A stretch of 64,000 nt of DNA, from NCBI GenBank assembly GCA_021324455.1, contig JAJPJA010000070.1, forward strand, positions 62,001-126,000, written 5' to 3'. Made by a program: the position numbers and the translations under genes. A model generated the notes under the pieces. It saw only the letters and a program-made list of their open reading frames with translations. It searched no databases and had not been told where the DNA came from. The DNA comes from Pseudomonadota bacterium (lineage in GTDB: Bacteria; Desulfobacterota; Binatia; Binatales; Binataceae). Below are positions 52,294 to 61,130 of the stretch, piece after piece. The stretch's first letter is position 1; every line of letters starts with the position of its first letter.

Positions 52294-52716
52294 GTGCGTA
52301 CACTGGAAGAAATTCAGATTGGCGACAATATCGGCCCCGAGCCGCTGTTTTTGGAAAAGGACCGGGTCCGCGCCTACTGCAACGCCGCCGGTTTGGCGGG
52401 AGTGCCCCGCTTTACCGACGACGAACTGGCGCGCAAAGAGGGTCTGCCGGGCATGATCACGCCCGGCAACATGAGCGCCGCCCTGATCGGCAAGCTGGTC
52501 ACCGACTGGGCGCGGCCCGCCAATGCACGGCTGATCCGGCTGGGCACCACTTACCGCAGTCCCGTACTGCCAGAGCATCATCTGAGCCTGCAGGGCTTCG
52601 TCACCCAGGTCGATCACGGCGAGCGCACCGCGGAACTGGACATCTGGATCGAAAACGAAGACGGCGACCGCCTGGTGACGGCGACGGCGACCGTGAAGTT
52701 CCCCCCCAAAGCCTAG
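52294..52716 (+). CDS. MaoC-like (hot-dog) dehydratase subunit B
   Basis: The 140-residue protein is a second MaoC-like hot-dog protein (MRTLEEIQIGDNIGPEPL, then GMITPGNMSAALIGKLVTDW, LGTTYRSPVLPEHHL). The segment resembles enoyl-CoA hydratase 2, but the catalytic loop reads AGLAGVPRFTDDE without the usual His at the NP motif, so the active-site residues need modelling. The start is GTG with AAGGAC upstream. Adjacent genes for two MaoC proteins are typical of heteromeric enoyl-CoA hydratases. The stop ends the operon; an AT-rich gap follows. Confidence 0.85.
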   Translation: MRTLEEIQIGDNIGPEPLFLEKDRVRAYCNAAGLAGVPRFTDDELARKEGLPGMITPGNMSAALIGKLVTDWARPANARLIRLGTTYRSPVLPEHHLSLQGFVTQVDHGERTAELDIWIENEDGDRLVTATATVKFPPKA

Positions 52717-53152
52717 CATTGCGCGCTCGGCGGCGCCGGACATGCCCGGGCGAATGGCGGGGTGGACGTTCACCCGATTGCCGGCGTCTGCATGCTCCGA
52801 TGACCGGAAGTCCGTTGTGACCGCGATTATAATATTGTGCCCGTGATTATAATAATGAGCGGGCGGCATCGAGCGTCTGGCAATAACCATTCCCAGGCCG
52901 GCCGGTTGCGCGGTATCGTTAACTGACTATTTCCGCTTGATACACAACGCGATTCTTTACTATTTAGGGCGAGGCTTGGGCCCGCATTGCGTCGGTTGAG
53001 GTCTTCGCAGAATTTTTGCGCCGGACATATGCGCGCGCCGATTTCGTCCAGGTTGGATTACTGGTTGCGGGCGGCGCGCGGGAACGTCAAGCGGCCGCGG
53101 CATACGCCGCAGCTCAATTCCACCAACTATGAATCTGATTCGGGTGGGGACT
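52717..53152. other. Gene-poor region after the MaoC operon
   Basis: These 436 bases hold no gene that I can support. They contain a tandem 20-base repeat with two TATAAT-like elements at 52821-52860 and an AT-rich stretch around 52920-52970. A short open frame on the plus strand from 52987 shows no protein-like character. A small regulatory RNA is possible but not supported by any recognisable structure. Confidence 0.4.
52821..52860. repeat. Tandem 20-base direct repeat with TATAAT cores
   Basis: CCGCGATTATAATATTGTGC (52821-52840) is followed directly by CCGTGATTATAATAATGAGC (52841-52860); 17 of 20 positions agree. Each copy contains TATAAT (52828-52833 and 52848-52853), exactly 20 bases apart, close to two helical turns. 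It could be a pair of protein-binding sites or a duplicated promoter element. No recognised gene starts just downstream on the plus strand. Confidence 0.55.
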
Positions 53153-53437
53153 TTACAGGTCGCGGCCGAGCCACGCGCGTACGCACTTGCGCGAGCATAA
53201 GGGCGGGGTTCTGCGGATGCCCAGAAAATTCCAGCGGCTTATAGGTGCTCCGCACCAATGGCAGTTGAGCGGCTGCGCGCCGGCGCTTGCGCTTTTATCC
53301 GCCGCATCGGGGACGGCCCGGAGCGGATGCGGGCGCCGGGGCCGGTTGGCGATCTCAATCACGGTATGAGAGTTGGCGCCGGACGATGAGGCAGTCACCG
53401 TGCCTTTCCTGGTTCTGAAAAAACTGACCCGCGGCAT
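53153..53437 (-). CDS. Small protein with a CxxC...CxxxC motif
   Basis: From the ATG at 53437 this encodes a 94-residue basic protein that ends with CHWCGAPISRWNFLG followed by PLCSRKCVRAWLG, a four-Cys pattern that could bind zinc. A GTG two codons earlier is also in frame, and the ribosome binding site is weak. It begins 23 bases after the stop of the histidine kinase on the same strand, so it could be co-transcribed. I do not recognise the family. It may be a chance open frame; the Cys pattern and tight spacing argue for a real gene. Confidence 0.4.
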   Translation of the reverse strand: MPRVSFFRTRKGTVTASSSGANSHTVIEIANRPRRPHPLRAVPDAADKSASAGAQPLNCHWCGAPISRWNFLGIRRTPPLCSRKCVRAWLGRDL

Positions 53438-53460
53438 AACCACATTTCGCAGACGGGCGC

Positions 53461-54324
53461 TCAGCCCCGCGGACTCTCGGGAAATCTTATCCTAAAGCGG
53501 GTCCCGGCGGAACGCTTCGATTTCACCTCGATGCTCGCGCCGATCAATTTCGCGTTGCGGCGCACCAGGGCCAAACCCAGGCCCAGACCGCGATAGCGCC
53601 GCACGGCGGAAGTTGAGAGCTGCACGAAAGGCGCGAACGCCTCCTCGATCCGTTCCGGATCGATGCCGATACCGGTATCCGCCACCTCGAGCTCGATTAT
53701 GGACTCGCCTCTGAGCCTTACGCGCCGCATCTTTACGGTAACTCCGCCGCGTTCGGTGAACTTGATCGCATTGGATACCAGATTGGCGAGAATTGATACT
53801 AATCGTCGGCGCTCGCAGTTGACAAGTCTGAGCCGGGGTTCGAGCCGCCAGACCAGGAAGATTTTCTTGCGCCGCGCCATTGCGGCAAACGTCGGCTGCA
53901 GTTCCGCCGCCAGCTCCGCCGCGTCCACCGTCTCTCTGACGGCGGCCTGCGTTCCGGCCATCGCGGCGGCATATTCGAGCAGGTTCTCCAGGGTCTGGGT
54001 CAACTCGCCGGTTGCGAGGCGAATGCGCTCCAGCATCCGCATCGGTTCCTCGCCCAAACGCGCTCCCCAGTCCTCGGCCAGAATCTCGACATAGCCGTTG
54101 AGAATCTGCAGCGGGACACGCAGCTCGTGAGAGAGGTTGGAGATGAGCTCGAAACGTTGGGGCCGCAAATGGGCGTCGAACTTGGCGCGGGCAGCGGTGG
54201 ACTGCGCGGCGGCTCTGCGCGATCGCACTGGTTTCCCCCCAAAGTGCGCGCGATGCGTTTGCGCACGATCTAAGCTGCATTCCCAGTTAGACCGCCAAAG
54301 CTTTGCGGGGTATAAGCAAAACAC
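53461..54324 (-). CDS. Sensor-less histidine kinase
   Basis: The 287-residue protein has the dimerisation/phosphoacceptor box ISNLSHELRVPLQ with H66, then the ATP-binding boxes N (NLVSNAIKFT, 181-190), G1 (DTGIG, 216-220) and G2 (GLGLG, 246-250). There is no transmembrane segment and only about 50 basic residues before the H box, so it is a cytoplasmic kinase or has lost its sensor. The start is GTG at 54324. No response regulator gene is adjacent in the visible sequence. The gene is downstream of the cstA-ybdD pair on the same strand but separated by 200 bases with a strong inverted repeat. Confidence 0.85.
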   Translation of the reverse strand: MFCLYPAKLWRSNWECSLDRAQTHRAHFGGKPVRSRRAAAQSTAARAKFDAHLRPQRFELISNLSHELRVPLQILNGYVEILAEDWGARLGEEPMRMLERIRLATGELTQTLENLLEYAAAMAGTQAAVRETVDAAELAAELQPTFAAMARRKKIFLVWRLEPRLRLVNCERRRLVSILANLVSNAIKFTERGGVTVKMRRVRLRGESIIELEVADTGIGIDPERIEEAFAPFVQLSTSAVRRYRGLGLGLALVRRNAKLIGASIEVKSKRSAGTRFRIRFPESPRG

Positions 54325-54370
54325 TCAGCGTGCGGGGATAGATGTCTTAATAGAGCGGAAAAGATCGCTT

Positions 54371-54405
54371 AGCAGGCTGTTGAAAAGGATTCTTCACAGC
54401 CTGCT
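54371..54405. repeat. 10-base perfect inverted repeat, IS-end-like
   Basis: AGCAGGCTGT at 54371-54380 and ACAGCCTGCT at 54396-54405 form a ten-base-pair perfect stem with a 15-base loop. The sequence AGCAGGCTGTTGAAAA resembles terminal sequences of some insertion sequences and small non-autonomous repeats, as I recall them. It lies between the ybdD-like gene and the kinase, both on the minus strand, and could also stop transcription after ybdD, although no T-run follows. Confidence 0.5.
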
Positions 54406-54523
54406 TCCTCTCTCTTATCTCTTCCAAAGGGGCAGCCGGTTTCCATGCAGGGTGTTGAGGGCGGTCACGGTTAACTCGGTCGTCCTCGTTTTTCAACCCC
54501 CTGCCAGGCGATCGCGAGGCCCA

Positions 54524-54682
54524 TCAGCAGCAGGGCGGACGATCGCGGTAGCGGCGCGCCAATTCGGCCCGAAACGCGATCGATTCATGCCTGCGGCCGG
54601 CCGCGGCGCCCAGGCCGATACGGTTAAGCCGCACCAGTTCGCGCCTCAAGCACCTCAATATCCTGCGTATCGCGCAGCTCAT
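54524..54682 (-). CDS. YbdD/YjiX-like small protein coupled to cstA
   Basis: The 52-residue basic protein starts with [16 protein letters not shown] and ends with RYRDRPPCC. The YbdD/YjiX proteins that accompany CstA are short, basic and end with a Cys pair, and the FRAELARRY segment resembles their FxxxRxxARY; the middle part with the usual HP motif is weak. The start codon overlaps the cstA stop as ATGA (54682-54679), so translation is coupled. The assignment rests on position, size and the terminal CC. Confidence 0.5.
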   Translation of the reverse strand: MSCAIRRILRCLRRELVRLNRIGLGAAAGRRHESIAFRAELARRYRDRPPCC

Positions 54683-56739
54683 GCCGCTGTCTCCATCCGC
54701 GCCGCGGCCACCGCCCGGCTTCCCGGCAGATGCCGCAGCCATACGCGTGCCGAATCCGCGATAATCAAGGCGACCAGCACGATGAACACCAGGGTCATCA
54801 AAGCGTCAACCCGGTCATTGAAAATGAGCCGGTGGATTTCCGCCGCGCGCGCCGCGCCGATCGCGGGCGAGGCCAACTCCGCGCGCAGTAGTTGGACATG
54901 GGCCAGAAATCCGACGTTGGGCATCGCGCTCCATACCTTCTCGACGCCCGCCGTGGTGGTCACCGCCGCCAGCCACCCCAGCGGCAGCAGGGTCACGAAC
55001 GCGCAGCGCGCCTTGCCGCCGCGAATCAGCGCGGTGGTGGCCACGCACAGCGCGATGGTGGCCAGCATCTGGTTGGCGATACCGAACAGCGGCCACAATG
55101 AATTGATACCGCCCAGCGGATCGATCGCGCCGTAATACAGGAAGTAGCCCCACGCCGCCACGATCAGGAAGGAGGTCAGCAGGATGCTGGGATAGGAGCT
55201 GGTCTCACCCAGCGGCGCGTACAGATGGCCCAGCAGATCCTGGAGCATGAAACGGCCCACGCGGGTGCCGGCGTCCAGCGTGGTCAGGATGAACAGCGCC
55301 TCGAACATGATGGCGAAGTGATACCACAGGCCCATCACGGCGCGTCCGCCCAGCGAGCGCGCGAAGATATGCGCCATCCCGACCGCCAGCGACGGCGCGC
55401 CGCCGGTGCGCGCCAGCAGCGTGGTCTCGCCGACGTCGGCGGCCAGCTGGCGCATCTCCTGCTCGGTTACGGGATAGCCCCATCCGGAGATGGTCTTTGC
55501 GGCGGCGGCGCCGCGTCCGACCACGCCGGCGGGGCTGTTGATCGCGAAATAGACTCCGGGATGCAGCACGCCGGCCGCGATCAGCGCCATCACGGCGACG
55601 AACGATTCCATCAGCATGCTGCCGTAGCCGATCATGCGGGCGTCGCTCTCGCGCGCCAGCATCTTGGGCGTGGTGCCCGACGCAATCAGCGAATGGAAGC
55701 CGGAGATCGCGCCGCAGGCCACGGTGATGAACGCGAAGGGGAAGATTTTGCCGCCGAACAGCGGGCCTTTGCCGTTGACGAACTGGGTCAACGGCGGCAT
55801 CAGGGTGGGCGGATGCAGCGCCACGATACCGGCGGCGAGCAGCGCGATGGTGCCGAGCTTGATGAACGCGGAGAGATAATCGCGCGGCGCCAGCAGCAGC
55901 CAGATCGGCAGCACCGACGCCATAAAGCCGTAGCCGATGATCCACCAGGACAGATGCGCCGCGTCCATCACGAAGTAGCGGCGCCATTCGCTGAACTCGA
56001 CCCATCTCCCGCCGGCCACCGCCGCCAGGATCAGGGCTACGCCGATAATCGACGCTTCGAGCACGCGCCCGGGGCGAATCCAGGTCATGTAGATTCCCAC
56101 CAGCATCGCAATCGGCACGGTCGCGGCGACGGTCGAAGTGGCCCACGCGCTTTCCTTCATCGCATTGACCACCACCAGCCCCAGCACCGCGATCAGGATG
56201 ATCATGATGAGCAGCACCCCCACCAGCGCGGTAAAGCCGCCCACCGGGCCGATCTCCTCGCGCGCCATCTGGCCCAGCGAGCGGCCCCGGCGCCTGAGCG
56301 AAAGCCCGAGCACGACGAAGTCCTGGACGCATCCGCCGAGCACCGCGCCGATTACGATCCACAGGATCGAGGGCAGATAGCCGAACTGCGCCGCCAGAAT
56401 GGGACCCACCAGCGGTCCGGGACCGGCGATGGCGGCGAAATGATGTCCGAACGTGATCCAGCGCGAGGTTGGGATGTAGTCGCGCCCGTTGTCGAGCTGC
56501 ACCGCCGGCGTGGGGCGCGCGTCGTCCAGTTCCAGGACGCGCGCCGCGATAAAAGCGGAGTAAAACCGGTAGCCGATCGCATAGACGCACAGCGCGGCGA
56601 TGATGAACCACAGCGCGTTGGGCGGATGTTCGCCGTGCAGCACCGCCAGTACGGCCAGCGCGAGCGCGCCCAATGCGGCCACCATAGTCCATAAAACGCC
56701 TTTGAGAAACTTCAACCGCCTCGGCCTCGACGCGAGCAT
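54679..56739 (-). CDS. cstA: Carbon starvation protein CstA
   Basis: The 686-residue polytopic protein has about 16 to 18 hydrophobic segments and the CstA family blocks: [23 protein letters not shown] (given in part), [24 protein letters not shown] around residues 90-115, and [19 protein letters not shown]. CstA proteins take up peptides or pyruvate across the inner membrane and in E. coli rise on carbon starvation. A ybdD-like gene is translationally coupled downstream. No regulator or CRP-type site can be assigned. Confidence 0.95.
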   Translation of the reverse strand: MLASRPRRLKFLKGVLWTMVAALGALALAVLAVLHGEHPPNALWFIIAALCVYAIGYRFYSAFIAARVLELDDARPTPAVQLDNGRDYIPTSRWITFGHHFAAIAGPGPLVGPILAAQFGYLPSILWIVIGAVLGGCVQDFVVLGLSLRRRGRSLGQMAREEIGPVGGFTALVGVLLIMIILIAVLGLVVVNAMKESAWATSTVAATVPIAMLVGIYMTWIRPGRVLEASIIGVALILAAVAGGRWVEFSEWRRYFVMDAAHLSWWIIGYGFMASVLPIWLLLAPRDYLSAFIKLGTIALLAAGIVALHPPTLMPPLTQFVNGKGPLFGGKIFPFAFITVACGAISGFHSLIASGTTPKMLARESDARMIGYGSMLMESFVAVMALIAAGVLHPGVYFAINSPAGVVGRGAAAAKTISGWGYPVTEQEMRQLAADVGETTLLARTGGAPSLAVGMAHIFARSLGGRAVMGLWYHFAIMFEALFILTTLDAGTRVGRFMLQDLLGHLYAPLGETSSYPSILLTSFLIVAAWGYFLYYGAIDPLGGINSLWPLFGIANQMLATIALCVATTALIRGGKARCAFVTLLPLGWLAAVTTTAGVEKVWSAMPNVGFLAHVQLLRAELASPAIGAARAAEIHRLIFNDRVDALMTLVFIVLVALIIADSARVWLRHLPGSRAVAAARMETAA

Positions 56740-57066
56740 TGCGAGATTGTGGTAGGCGCGCGGCGCGGGTTCAAGAGCGCGAGCCGGCGGTTGTTGCGGA
56801 GAATTGGTTTTATACCGAGGCGTCTACTCCAATCATTTTTGGTTCGCGTAACTGTCATCAAGTAGCAGCCGCATCCGCCGATTTCACCATCTAATTATCA
56901 GCCGCTTGACAGGGTCCGGCGTACAAGCGTCGGCAGACAGCGATCGACACGGTCAAGGGCGGGCGAACCCGGAACCAATCTCGATGTCAGGTTGTTTTAC
57001 CGGCGGCAGAGTTGCTATACAAAACAAACGATTCGGCACCGGCGTCCACTGAAGCGGATAGGGCAG
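56740..57066. other. Divergent intergenic region between cstA and porin genes
   Basis: These 327 bases hold no gene. A TTGACA occurs at 56906-56911 facing the porin operon but no good -10 lies at 16-18 bases after it. AGTAGCAGCCGC at about 56871 also occurs near 41564 (minus-strand gene's upstream region), which is probably chance. The promoters of cstA and the porin-cytochrome operon should be here. Confidence 0.4.
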
Positions 57067-58521
57067 ATGCGGTATTTCATATTGACCATTCTGATCATCA
57101 CCGTAATCGCCGCAGGCGGGATTTGCGGCGCGGAGGACGGATCCGAGCTGCGGCAGATCAGGCGCGAAATCCAGCAGATCCGGGCCGACGAGGAGCGTCA
57201 GCGCCAGCGCGACGAGCGGCTGATCGGCGAGCTCGAGCAAAAAGTGGAAAAGCTCGAGAACCAGAACCGGCAACTGCAGCAGTCCAGCGCGCAGATGCAG
57301 ACCCGGACCACTCAGCAGCTGCAGCAGATCAATGAGCAGCTCGGCAGCAGCGCCTCCGATTTTGCGCGCACCTTTCACGATTATCTCGGCACCCACACTT
57401 TTACTCTGACCGGCGCGGTGGGCGGCGACTTCATCTACGACCGCCAGACCGCGACCAACACCTTCGCGCTGGATTTCGAACCGATCATTCTGTATCGCGT
57501 CACTGATTGGCTGCTGTTCGAGGGGACCATCGAGGCCAACCTTCCGGCCGGCGGCGGGGCGGATTTTTCGCTGCCGGTGGCGACCGCGCAGATTTTCCTT
57601 AACGACTACTTGGAAGTGCAGGCCGGCATCTTCGATCAGCCCTTCGGCGACTGGTACGAGGATCAGAGCCCGTTTTGGGTCAATCGCTTCGTCACCGCGC
57701 CGCTGCCTTATTCAGTCGAAGCTCTGATTCCGCCCACCGACATCGGTGTGCAGTTGCGCGGCGGCGCGCAATGGGGCGCACTGGGGCAGGATATCGACTA
57801 CACCGCGTGGGTCAGCAACGGGCCCAGTTTTGCCAATGATATTCCGCAGCCGGTGGTGGGGCAGGCGATCAACGGAGTCAATACCATCAAGGTCAACACC
57901 AACGGGCAGGGTTACGGTGGGCGGCTGCGCGTTTATCCGTTCCCGCTGGATTCCAATTTGGGACGGCTGGAGCTGGGCGCGTCCACCCTCAACGGCAAAT
58001 GGCTGCACGGCAACTGGTACAACGCCTGGGGCGTCGATTTCGCTTATCTGCGCGGACCGCTGCAGGCGCGCGGCGAGTTTTTGGAAATGTACCGGCAGAT
58101 GCCGACGGGCAACGCCGATAACCGCCAGGGATGGTACGTTCAAGTCGGCTACTTCCTCAATCAGCTCCCGTTGCCGTTTGCGCCCGACCCGGTGGCCGAT
58201 TTCATCCATCGGCTGGAACCGCTCATCCGCTACTCGGGAGTCAACCAGCGCGCGATCGTGCAGGATGAAGTTTCCACCCTGCCCGAGACCGGCTTCAGCG
58301 GCTCGCCTTCGATATTCACGCCGCACGCGCGCGAAGTGGCGCTGGGACTGGATTACTGGGTGGCGCCGTCGATCGTGTGGCAGAACGAAGTCGATCTGGA
58401 GCTGCCCGAGGCGGGCGGTTCGATCATCGCCTTCGGCGGCAATCCGACGCCGACCGTGATCCCGCGCGGCGCCACTCCTAACGACGTGGCGTTCCTGAGC
58501 CAGCTGGCGATCGGGTTTTAA
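57067..58521 (+). CDS. Outer-membrane porin-like protein with N-terminal coiled coil
   Basis: The 484-residue protein has a signal peptide (MRYFILTILIITVIAAGG, cleavage near CGA-E), a Gln/Glu/Arg-rich coiled coil at residues about 26-95 (EIQQIRADEERQRQRDE and following), and then about 380 residues of alternating aromatic/polar strands with the pattern of a phosphate-selective-porin-like outer-membrane barrel (for example ADFSLPVATAQIFLNDYLEVQAG in part, and the C-terminal FLSQLAIGF, ending in Phe). Such barrels are common partners of cytochrome or anion transport systems. The ATG at 57067 follows an AGGGC. The gene leads a tight operon of cytochromes and redox proteins. Confidence 0.85.
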   Translation: MRYFILTILIITVIAAGGICGAEDGSELRQIRREIQQIRADEERQRQRDERLIGELEQKVEKLENQNRQLQQSSAQMQTRTTQQLQQINEQLGSSASDFARTFHDYLGTHTFTLTGAVGGDFIYDRQTATNTFALDFEPIILYRVTDWLLFEGTIEANLPAGGGADFSLPVATAQIFLNDYLEVQAGIFDQPFGDWYEDQSPFWVNRFVTAPLPYSVEALIPPTDIGVQLRGGAQWGALGQDIDYTAWVSNGPSFANDIPQPVVGQAINGVNTIKVNTNGQGYGGRLRVYPFPLDSNLGRLELGASTLNGKWLHGNWYNAWGVDFAYLRGPLQARGEFLEMYRQMPTGNADNRQGWYVQVGYFLNQLPLPFAPDPVADFIHRLEPLIRYSGVNQRAIVQDEVSTLPETGFSGSPSIFTPHAREVALGLDYWVAPSIVWQNEVDLELPEAGGSIIAFGGNPTPTVIPRGATPNDVAFLSQLAIGF

Positions 58522-58535
58522 GGAGGGGCGGGCGG

Positions 58536-58817
58536 ATGAAGCGAGTACCGATCGCGATTTTTCTGGCGCTGGCCGTGCTTGCCGCGACCTGTGCAGCGGG
58601 CGGCGCGGAGGAAATCGGCAAGGCTGAGCAGCGGCGTCTGTTTCGCGACGGCGCCCGGCTGTGGCCGGTATATTGCGCGCAATGCCACAACGCGCGGCCC
58701 GGCTCGGAATTCGCCCCCTATCAATGGGACGCGATCATGATGCACATGCGCACTCAGGCCAATCTGCCGGCGCGCGACGCGCGGGCGGTGCTGGAGTATC
58801 TCAAAGCGGGCCGCTGA
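58536..58817 (+). CDS. Small monoheme cytochrome c
   Basis: This 93-residue protein has a signal peptide (about residues 1-24) and one heme-binding CxxCH (C47, C50, H51 in YCAQCHN). The remainder is a short helical domain (QWDAIMMHMRTQANLPARDA in part) with candidate Met ligands. It is therefore a periplasmic electron carrier. It starts 14 bases after the porin stop, and a GGAGG overlaps the start region. A second cytochrome c gene follows 30 bases later. Confidence 0.9.
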   Translation: MKRVPIAIFLALAVLAATCAAGGAEEIGKAEQRRLFRDGARLWPVYCAQCHNARPGSEFAPYQWDAIMMHMRTQANLPARDARAVLEYLKAGR

Positions 58818-58847
58818 GGCCGGACTCAGGGAACAGGAAAGGAAGCG

Positions 58848-59210
58848 GTGTTGAAGATATCGATGATGATTGTTGGCGCGATGCTGGTGCTGATGACGGT
58901 CAGCCAGGCGCGCGCCGCCGGCCCCGATTTGGCTGAGGCCAAGGACAACTACACCACGTTTTGCGTCAAATGCCACGGCGTCAGCGGGCAGGGCAACGGT
59001 CCTGCGGCGGCCACTTTGCATACCAAGCCGCGCAATTACACCGATTGCGCCACGATGGCGAAGATCTCCGACGACACGCTGTTCAAGGCGATCAAGGACG
59101 GCGGCGCGTCGGTCGGGCTGAGCGGCGAGATGCCGTCGTGGTCCAAGGGGTTTGACGACGACGAAATCCGCGGTCTGGTCGCGTACGTGCGCACCTTCTG
59201 CCGCAAGTAG
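58848..59210 (+). CDS. Monoheme cytochrome c, class I type
   Basis: The 120-residue protein has a signal peptide (about residues 1-24) and a c-type heme motif CVKCH (C39, C42, H43), with GQGNGPAA downstream of it and a Met ligand candidate in GEMPSW (M95). This is the layout of soluble class I cytochromes c such as those that feed terminal oxidases. The start is GTG at 58848 with GGAAAGGAAG before it. It precedes the flavoprotein gene, whose start is 12 bases after its stop. Confidence 0.92.
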   Translation: MLKISMMIVGAMLVLMTVSQARAAGPDLAEAKDNYTTFCVKCHGVSGQGNGPAAATLHTKPRNYTDCATMAKISDDTLFKAIKDGGASVGLSGEMPSWSKGFDDDEIRGLVAYVRTFCRK

Positions 59211-59222
59211 AGATACGCCCAG

Positions 59223-61130
59223 GTGGGATCGCAATCGAAGTTTGACGCCCGGCCGCGCGATCTGTGGTGGTTTCGCAGAAATGTCCCCTGTTTGGACGCC
59301 TGTCCGGTAAAAACCGACGCCGGCCGCTATGTTCAGCTGATCGCCGAAGGCCGCTTCGCCGAAGCCTATCGCGTCGCCCGCTCGCCCAATCCGATCGCGT
59401 CGATCTGCGGCCACGCATGCGGTGCGCCGTGCGAAGACGCGTGCCGGCGCGGCAAGCTTGACGCGCCCATCGCAATCCGCGCGCTCAAGCGTTTCGTCAA
59501 CGAGCAGTTCGGTCCCGAGTCCATGTCCAATACCGCTCTGGGCGCGGTCCTGACCGGCGCCATGGGCGGCGGCAGCACCACGCCGGGACATGGCGAAAAG
59601 CTTCACGCCGCTCGCCATGATAAGCCCGCCGCCGTAATCGGCGCGGGACCGGCGGGGCTGGCCTGCGCGCACGACCTGGCCCTGATGGGCTACAAGGTAA
59701 CGGTATTCGAGGCGCGAGCGCGCGCGGGCGGGATGCTGCGCTATGCGATTCCCAGCTACCGGCTGCCGCGCGAAATAATCGACAAGCAGGTCGAGGAGAT
59801 CGAAGCGTTGGGCGTGGAGTTCCGCTTTGAAACTCCGCTCAAAGAGGGATTCGGTGTCGGGGAAATTTTGCGGCTGGGCTATGGCGCCATCTTCATCGCG
59901 GTGGGAGCGGCGCGCGGACGCCAGGTGCAGCTTGACGGCGCGGACGCCGACGGCGTGATCAACGCGATCGACTATTTGTTCAATATCAATCGCGGCTATC
60001 GCCTTGCGCTCGGCCACAGAGTCGTGGTCGTCGGCGGCGGCCTGGTCGCGATCGACGCCGCCCGCACTGCGGTGCGCGCGATGCTGCCGGGGCTGTCGAT
60101 CGCACCCGAAGATGAAAGTGCGGTTGCGGCGGGTACGATGCGGGTGGCGCTGGACGCGGCGCGCGAGGCGGCCCGGCGCGGCGCGTTGGAAGTGGTGGTA
60201 GTGAGTCTTGAGTCGGAGCCCGAGATGCCCGCGATGCGCTCGGCGCAGGGACGCGAGGAACTGGAGGCGGCGCGCGAGGAAGGGGTGGCGCTGATGCCCG
60301 GATGGGGTCCGCGCCGCATCGTGGTTGAGAACGGCCGCGCCGCCGCAATCGAGCTGATACGCTGCGTGCGGGTCTACGACGACGCCGGCCGCTTCCGCCC
60401 GCAATTCGACCAGGCGCAGCGCCAGACCATCGCCGCCGACAGCGTCATTCTGGCGATCGGGCAGGCGCCCGACCTCTCCTTCATAACGCCCGCCGATGGA
60501 CTGGAAATCACTCCCGCCGGCACGCTGCGCATCGATCCGGTGACGCTGGCGACGTCAAGGCCGGAGATTTTTGCCGGCGGCGACGCCGCGTTTCCACCGG
60601 GATTGCTGATTACCGCCGCCGCACAGGGCAAGCTGGCCGCGCGCTCGATCGACGCCTGGCTGAGCGGCCGGCCGCCGGGCCCGCCGCGGCTGCATGTGGA
60701 GATCGAGGAGCTGGCCACCGATACCTATGCGATGGCGCCGCGCTACGAGCAGATACCGCGCGCGATCCCGACCGTTCCGCTGGAGCGGCGAAGCGGAATC
60801 ACCGAAATCGAACTGCGCTACTCCACCGCGCAGGCGCGCGCGCAGGCCGAGCGCTGCCTGTATTGTCACATCCATCCGATTTACGACGGCGCCAAATGCA
60901 TCCTGTGCAACCGATGCGTCGATATCTGTCCGGAGCGATGTCTGCATTTCGTGCGCGAGGAGGACCTGGCGGATCCTTCGTTGCTGCAGGCGGCGGAGGG
61001 AGCGGCGGAGGATCGCAGCGTATTCGTCTACGACGAGGAAATCTGCATCCGCTGCGGACTGTGCGCGATTCGCTGCCCGACCGCTGCGATCACGATGGAA
61101 CGCTTCCGTTTCGAGGAACGGCAGGGCTGA
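59223..61130 (+). CDS. GltD-like FAD oxidoreductase with N- and C-terminal Fe-S domains
   Basis: The 635-residue protein has three parts. An N-terminal Fe-S region like that of glutamate synthase small subunit has C23, C27, C62, C66, C70 and C74. The FAD/NAD(P) part has the FAD motif IGAGPAG at 139-145, [17 protein letters not shown] at 166-182 and a nucleotide motif [15 protein letters not shown] at 267-281. The C-terminal ferredoxin domain has two CxxCxxCxxxCP clusters (C559, C562, C565, C569 and C608, C611, C614, C618), plus CLYCH at 545-549. It is cytoplasmic (no signal peptide) and would exchange electrons between NAD(P)H or a ferredoxin and the quinone/cytochrome proteins of this operon. 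The start is GTG. It overlaps the Rieske start by TGATG. Confidence 0.93.
   Translation: MGSQSKFDARPRDLWWFRRNVPCLDACPVKTDAGRYVQLIAEGRFAEAYRVARSPNPIASICGHACGAPCEDACRRGKLDAPIAIRALKRFVNEQFGPESMSNTALGAVLTGAMGGGSTTPGHGEKLHAARHDKPAAVIGAGPAGLACAHDLALMGYKVTVFEARARAGGMLRYAIPSYRLPREIIDKQVEEIEALGVEFRFETPLKEGFGVGEILRLGYGAIFIAVGAARGRQVQLDGADADGVINAIDYLFNINRGYRLALGHRVVVVGGGLVAIDAARTAVRAMLPGLSIAPEDESAVAAGTMRVALDAAREAARRGALEVVVVSLESEPEMPAMRSAQGREELEAAREEGVALMPGWGPRRIVVENGRAAAIELIRCVRVYDDAGRFRPQFDQAQRQTIAADSVILAIGQAPDLSFITPADGLEITPAGTLRIDPVTLATSRPEIFAGGDAAFPPGLLITAAAQGKLAARSIDAWLSGRPPGPPRLHVEIEELATDTYAMAPRYEQIPRAIPTVPLERRSGITEIELRYSTAQARAQAERCLYCHIHPIYDGAKCILCNRCVDICPERCLHFVREEDLADPSLLQAAEGAAEDRSVFVYDEEICIRCGLCAIRCPTAAITMERFRFEERQG

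Noticed and set aside
52987-53244. 85-residue plus-strand open frame in the gene-poor gap
   Set aside because: No family features and no ribosome binding site; it overlaps the small Cys-motif frame on the other strand.
55225-56694. Plus-strand 489-residue open frame opposite cstA
   Set aside because: His/Gln/Arg-rich shadow of a conserved membrane protein gene.
58518-60404. Minus-strand 628-residue open frame opposite the cytochromes and the flavoprotein gene
   Set aside because: The plus strand has heme, FAD and ferredoxin motifs throughout; the minus frame has none.
59223-61130. CLYCH in the flavoprotein as a c-type heme site
   Set aside because: The protein has no signal peptide, so heme c attachment in the periplasm is not expected. 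It is kept only as an odd Cys pair.
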